Origin: Solwaraspora sp. WMMD791
Lineage (GTDB): Bacteria; Actinomycetota; Actinomycetes; Mycobacteriales; Micromonosporaceae
Reading direction: 5' to 3'
Assembly: GCF_029581195.1 (NCBI RefSeq)
Contig: NZ_CP120737.1
Span: 5,309,001 to 5,373,000, forward strand
DNA length: 64,000 nucleotides
Position 1 is the first letter of the stretch. The number at the start of each line of letters is the position of its first letter. The position numbers and the translations under genes are program-made. Of this stretch, positions 62,357 through 64,000 are shown piece by piece. The notes beneath the pieces are model-generated. The model saw nothing but the letters and a program-made list of their open reading frames with translations. It made no database searches and had not been told where the DNA came from.

Positions 62357-63577
62357 TCAGCCGACCGGCACCTCGGTGCCGAGCACCGCCTGTTCGTCCG
62401 GGTAGTGCACCAGGACGTCGGCGAGGAACGACTGGACCGCCGGGGCCAGCCCGACGTCCCGGCCGGCCTGCTCGGACAGCCGCCAGCGGTGCTCGATGAC
62501 CTGCGCGAACAGCTCCGACGGCTCGACCTTGCGGCGCAGGTGGGCGGGGACCGCGCGGACCACCGGCTCGAACACCTCGGTCAGCCAGCGGTGCGACGCC
62601 TGCTGCTCGTCGGTCAGGTCGCTCTCCGCCCGGTACGCGTCGAGGTCGTTGAGCAGCCGGCGGGCCTGGTTCTCCTCGGCGTCGAGCCCGGTCAGGCGCA
62701 GCAGCCGGCGACTGTGGTAGCCGGCGTCGACGACCTTGGGGCGGACCAGGTAGGAGCCCCGGTCGACGACCGACATGGCCACTTCGGCGACGTCGAAGCC
62801 GAGCTCGTTGAGCCGGCGGATCCGGCGTTCGATGTCGTGCCGCGACTCGCGTTCGACGTGCTGCTCGTAGGTGATCTCGTGCCAGAGGCGTTCGTAGCGG
62901 GCGACGACCTCCTCGGCCACCGTCTCCGGGTCGATCGACTCGTGCAGCAGGCCGGCGGCCTGCAGGTCGAGCGCCTCGCCGAAGATGTTGACCCGGGCGA
63001 TCTCCAGGTCCTCGCCGCGTTGGCCGTTGGACAGGCTGGGCCGTAGCGCCCCGGTCTCGGCGTCGACCAGGTAGGCGGCGAACGCGCCCGCGTCCCGGCG
63101 GAACAGGGTGTTCGACAGGGAGCAGTCGCCCCAGAAGAATCCGGTCAGGTGCATCCGGACGATCAGCGCGGCGAGCGCGTCGAGCAGCCGGGCCAGCGTC
63201 TCCGGGCGCAGCTGGTTGGAGAACAGCGCCCGGTACGGCAGGGAGAACTGCAGGTGCCGGGTGATCAGTACCGGGTCGAGGGGCTCGCCGTCGGCGTCGG
63301 TGCGGTCGGCGACGATCGCCACCGCCTCGACGGACGGGAAGTCGATCCGTTCCAGGGCGCGCAGCAGGTCGTACTCGCGTTCGGCGACCCGTTCGCCGGT
63401 CTCCTTGACCGCGTACACGGTGCCGGCGAGTTTGACGAACCGGACGACGTGCCGGGAGATGCCCTGCGGCAGCGCCACCAGGTGATCGGCAGGCCACTGC
63501 TCCAGCGGTGTCGACCAGGGCAGGTCGAGCAGCGCCGGGTCCACAAGGGCCGAGGTGATCCGCACGGGATCAAGCAT
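62357..63577 (-). CDS. DUF4032 (kinase-like) protein
   Basis: A 406-residue cytoplasmic protein of the DUF4032/lipopolysaccharide-kinase-like group. Kinase-fold features: VYAVKETGERVAEREYDLLR (Lys and Glu), MHLTGFFWGDCSLSNTLFRR (catalytic Asp and Asn) and AYLVDAETGALR (metal-binding Asp). The C-terminal third is helical (RRLLNDLDAYRAESDLTDEQ). Such proteins are common in actinomycetes but their substrate is unknown. The ATG at 63577 gives the conserved N-terminus. Confidence 0.85.
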   Translation of the reverse strand: MLDPVRITSALVDPALLDLPWSTPLEQWPADHLVALPQGISRHVVRFVKLAGTVYAVKETGERVAEREYDLLRALERIDFPSVEAVAIVADRTDADGEPLDPVLITRHLQFSLPYRALFSNQLRPETLARLLDALAALIVRMHLTGFFWGDCSLSNTLFRRDAGAFAAYLVDAETGALRPSLSNGQRGEDLEIARVNIFGEALDLQAAGLLHESIDPETVAEEVVARYERLWHEITYEQHVERESRHDIERRIRRLNELGFDVAEVAMSVVDRGSYLVRPKVVDAGYHSRRLLRLTGLDAEENQARRLLNDLDAYRAESDLTDEQQASHRWLTEVFEPVVRAVPAHLRRKVEPSELFAQVIEHRWRLSEQAGRDVGLAPAVQSFLADVLVHYPDEQAVLGTEVPVG

Positions 63578-63726
63578 GACGGGTACGGCGGCCGCATGCT
63601 GCCTGCCGTGGCTCGGCTAACACTTGTGATTAGTCCGGTATTGATGGCATTTGTAGCATCCCGCCGCCATCCTGTCGCCACCGCGACACGACAATGTCAC
63701 GCCCGGCGTTCGGTAACCTGGCCGGC

Positions 63727-64000
63727 GTGCCCGACGCCACCGCCTCCCGCCCGTCCGCGCCGCTGGCCGACGCGTCACGGCGGCCGACGCCGACGCCGAC
63801 CGGCTGGTGGTTCGACGCGGTGCTGTTGGCGGCGCTGACCGGGCTGACCGGGGCGCTGATCGCCGGGGTGTTCCTCGACACCGACGTGGCGGTACGCGAC
63901 TGGGTCGACGCCCACCGGCCACCCGTCGGTTTCTGGATCGCCTCGGTGCTCAACTTCTTCGGCCAGGGCGGCTGGGTGCTGATCCCGGTCTCCAGCCTGC
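63727..64000 (+). CDS. PAP2-family phosphatase, N-terminal part (partial)
   Basis: The gene begins at a GTG and runs off the right edge; 91 residues are present. After a Pro/Ala-rich start comes a membrane helix (WWFDAVLLAALTGLTGALIA). The stretch VAVRDWVDAHRP then FWIASVLNFFGQGGWVL is typical of the first periplasmic loop and second helix of membrane phosphatidic-acid phosphatase type 2 proteins. The catalytic KxxxxxxRP, SGH and SRxxxxxHxxxD motifs lie beyond the window. Confidence 0.7.
   Translation, partial: MPDATASRPSAPLADASRRPTPTPTGWWFDAVLLAALTGLTGALIAGVFLDTDVAVRDWVDAHRPPVGFWIASVLNFFGQGGWVLIPVSSL

Noticed and set aside
60463-63497. Very long minus-strand frame running through the channel gene.
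   Set aside because: It is antisense to the RCK-domain channel and shows no protein-like features.

Overview
The window is very GC-rich DNA with frequent GTG starts, dense gene packing and actinobacterial hallmarks: DUF397/XRE pairs, a DivIVA-domain protein, a cysS-rlmB pair, a class I fumarase end and Tat-exported PhoX. It fits a filamentous actinomycete, most likely Micromonosporaceae. That placement is inferred from gene content and style, not from a database match.

Layout. 1-9.3 kb: the 3' end of a class I fumarase, a PhoX-like phosphatase, a frameshifted PPOX-reductase-ferredoxin fusion beside a siderophore-interacting protein and its divergent TetR regulator, a DUF2975/HTH pair under a double palindromic operator, a CPBP protease and a LysR regulator. 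9.4-16.5 kb: an SDR enzyme, a rifampin-monooxygenase-like gene with a rifamycin-associated-element-like palindrome upstream, a secreted protein, an ECF sigma/membrane protein pair and a double-VOC protein. 16.6-25.3 kb is accessory: a three-gene operon (Trypco1 protein, trypsin-TPR protein, vWA protein) resembling predicted biological-conflict systems, the relic of a type I restriction-modification locus, an XRE/DUF5753-DUF397 cassette and a small cluster of unknown genes. An ISL3-like insertion sequence ends this part at 25.3-26.8 kb.

26.8-40.3 kb: a secreted GH5 enzyme with a ricin-type lectin domain, Nudix, WYL regulator/VOC pair, fumC, a HAD hydrolase, IclR, cysS-rlmB and an Hsp70-type ATPase fused to a membrane segment and beta-propeller-like domain. 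40.3-57.4 kb is a coherent pectin/uronate utilisation island. A LacI regulator is co-transcribed with a sugar ABC transporter (binding protein, two permeases, YesL-like protein). Divergent from it runs an operon of two Gfo/Idh/MocA oxidoreductases, glucuronate isomerase, a FucD-like sugar-acid dehydratase and a fructuronate-reductase-like enzyme. Two secreted pectate lyases (PL1 and PL9 types) follow, then an MsmK-type ATPase that could energise the transporter. TGCAAA-type palindromes in the shared promoter region and before the pectate lyase suggest a common LacI operator family. 57.4-64 kb: tRNA-Thr(TGT), a membrane protein, a CrtU-like carotenoid oxidoreductase, a RCK-domain ion channel, a DUF4032 protein and the start of a PAP2 phosphatase.

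Three signals stand out beyond the genes: the Trypco1-protease-vWA triad next to a decayed restriction system; a family of double-hairpin palindromes (31860-31897, 57867-57906) that equal the fused ends of the local ISL3 element; and four genes whose stop codon lies inside a short tandem duplication.
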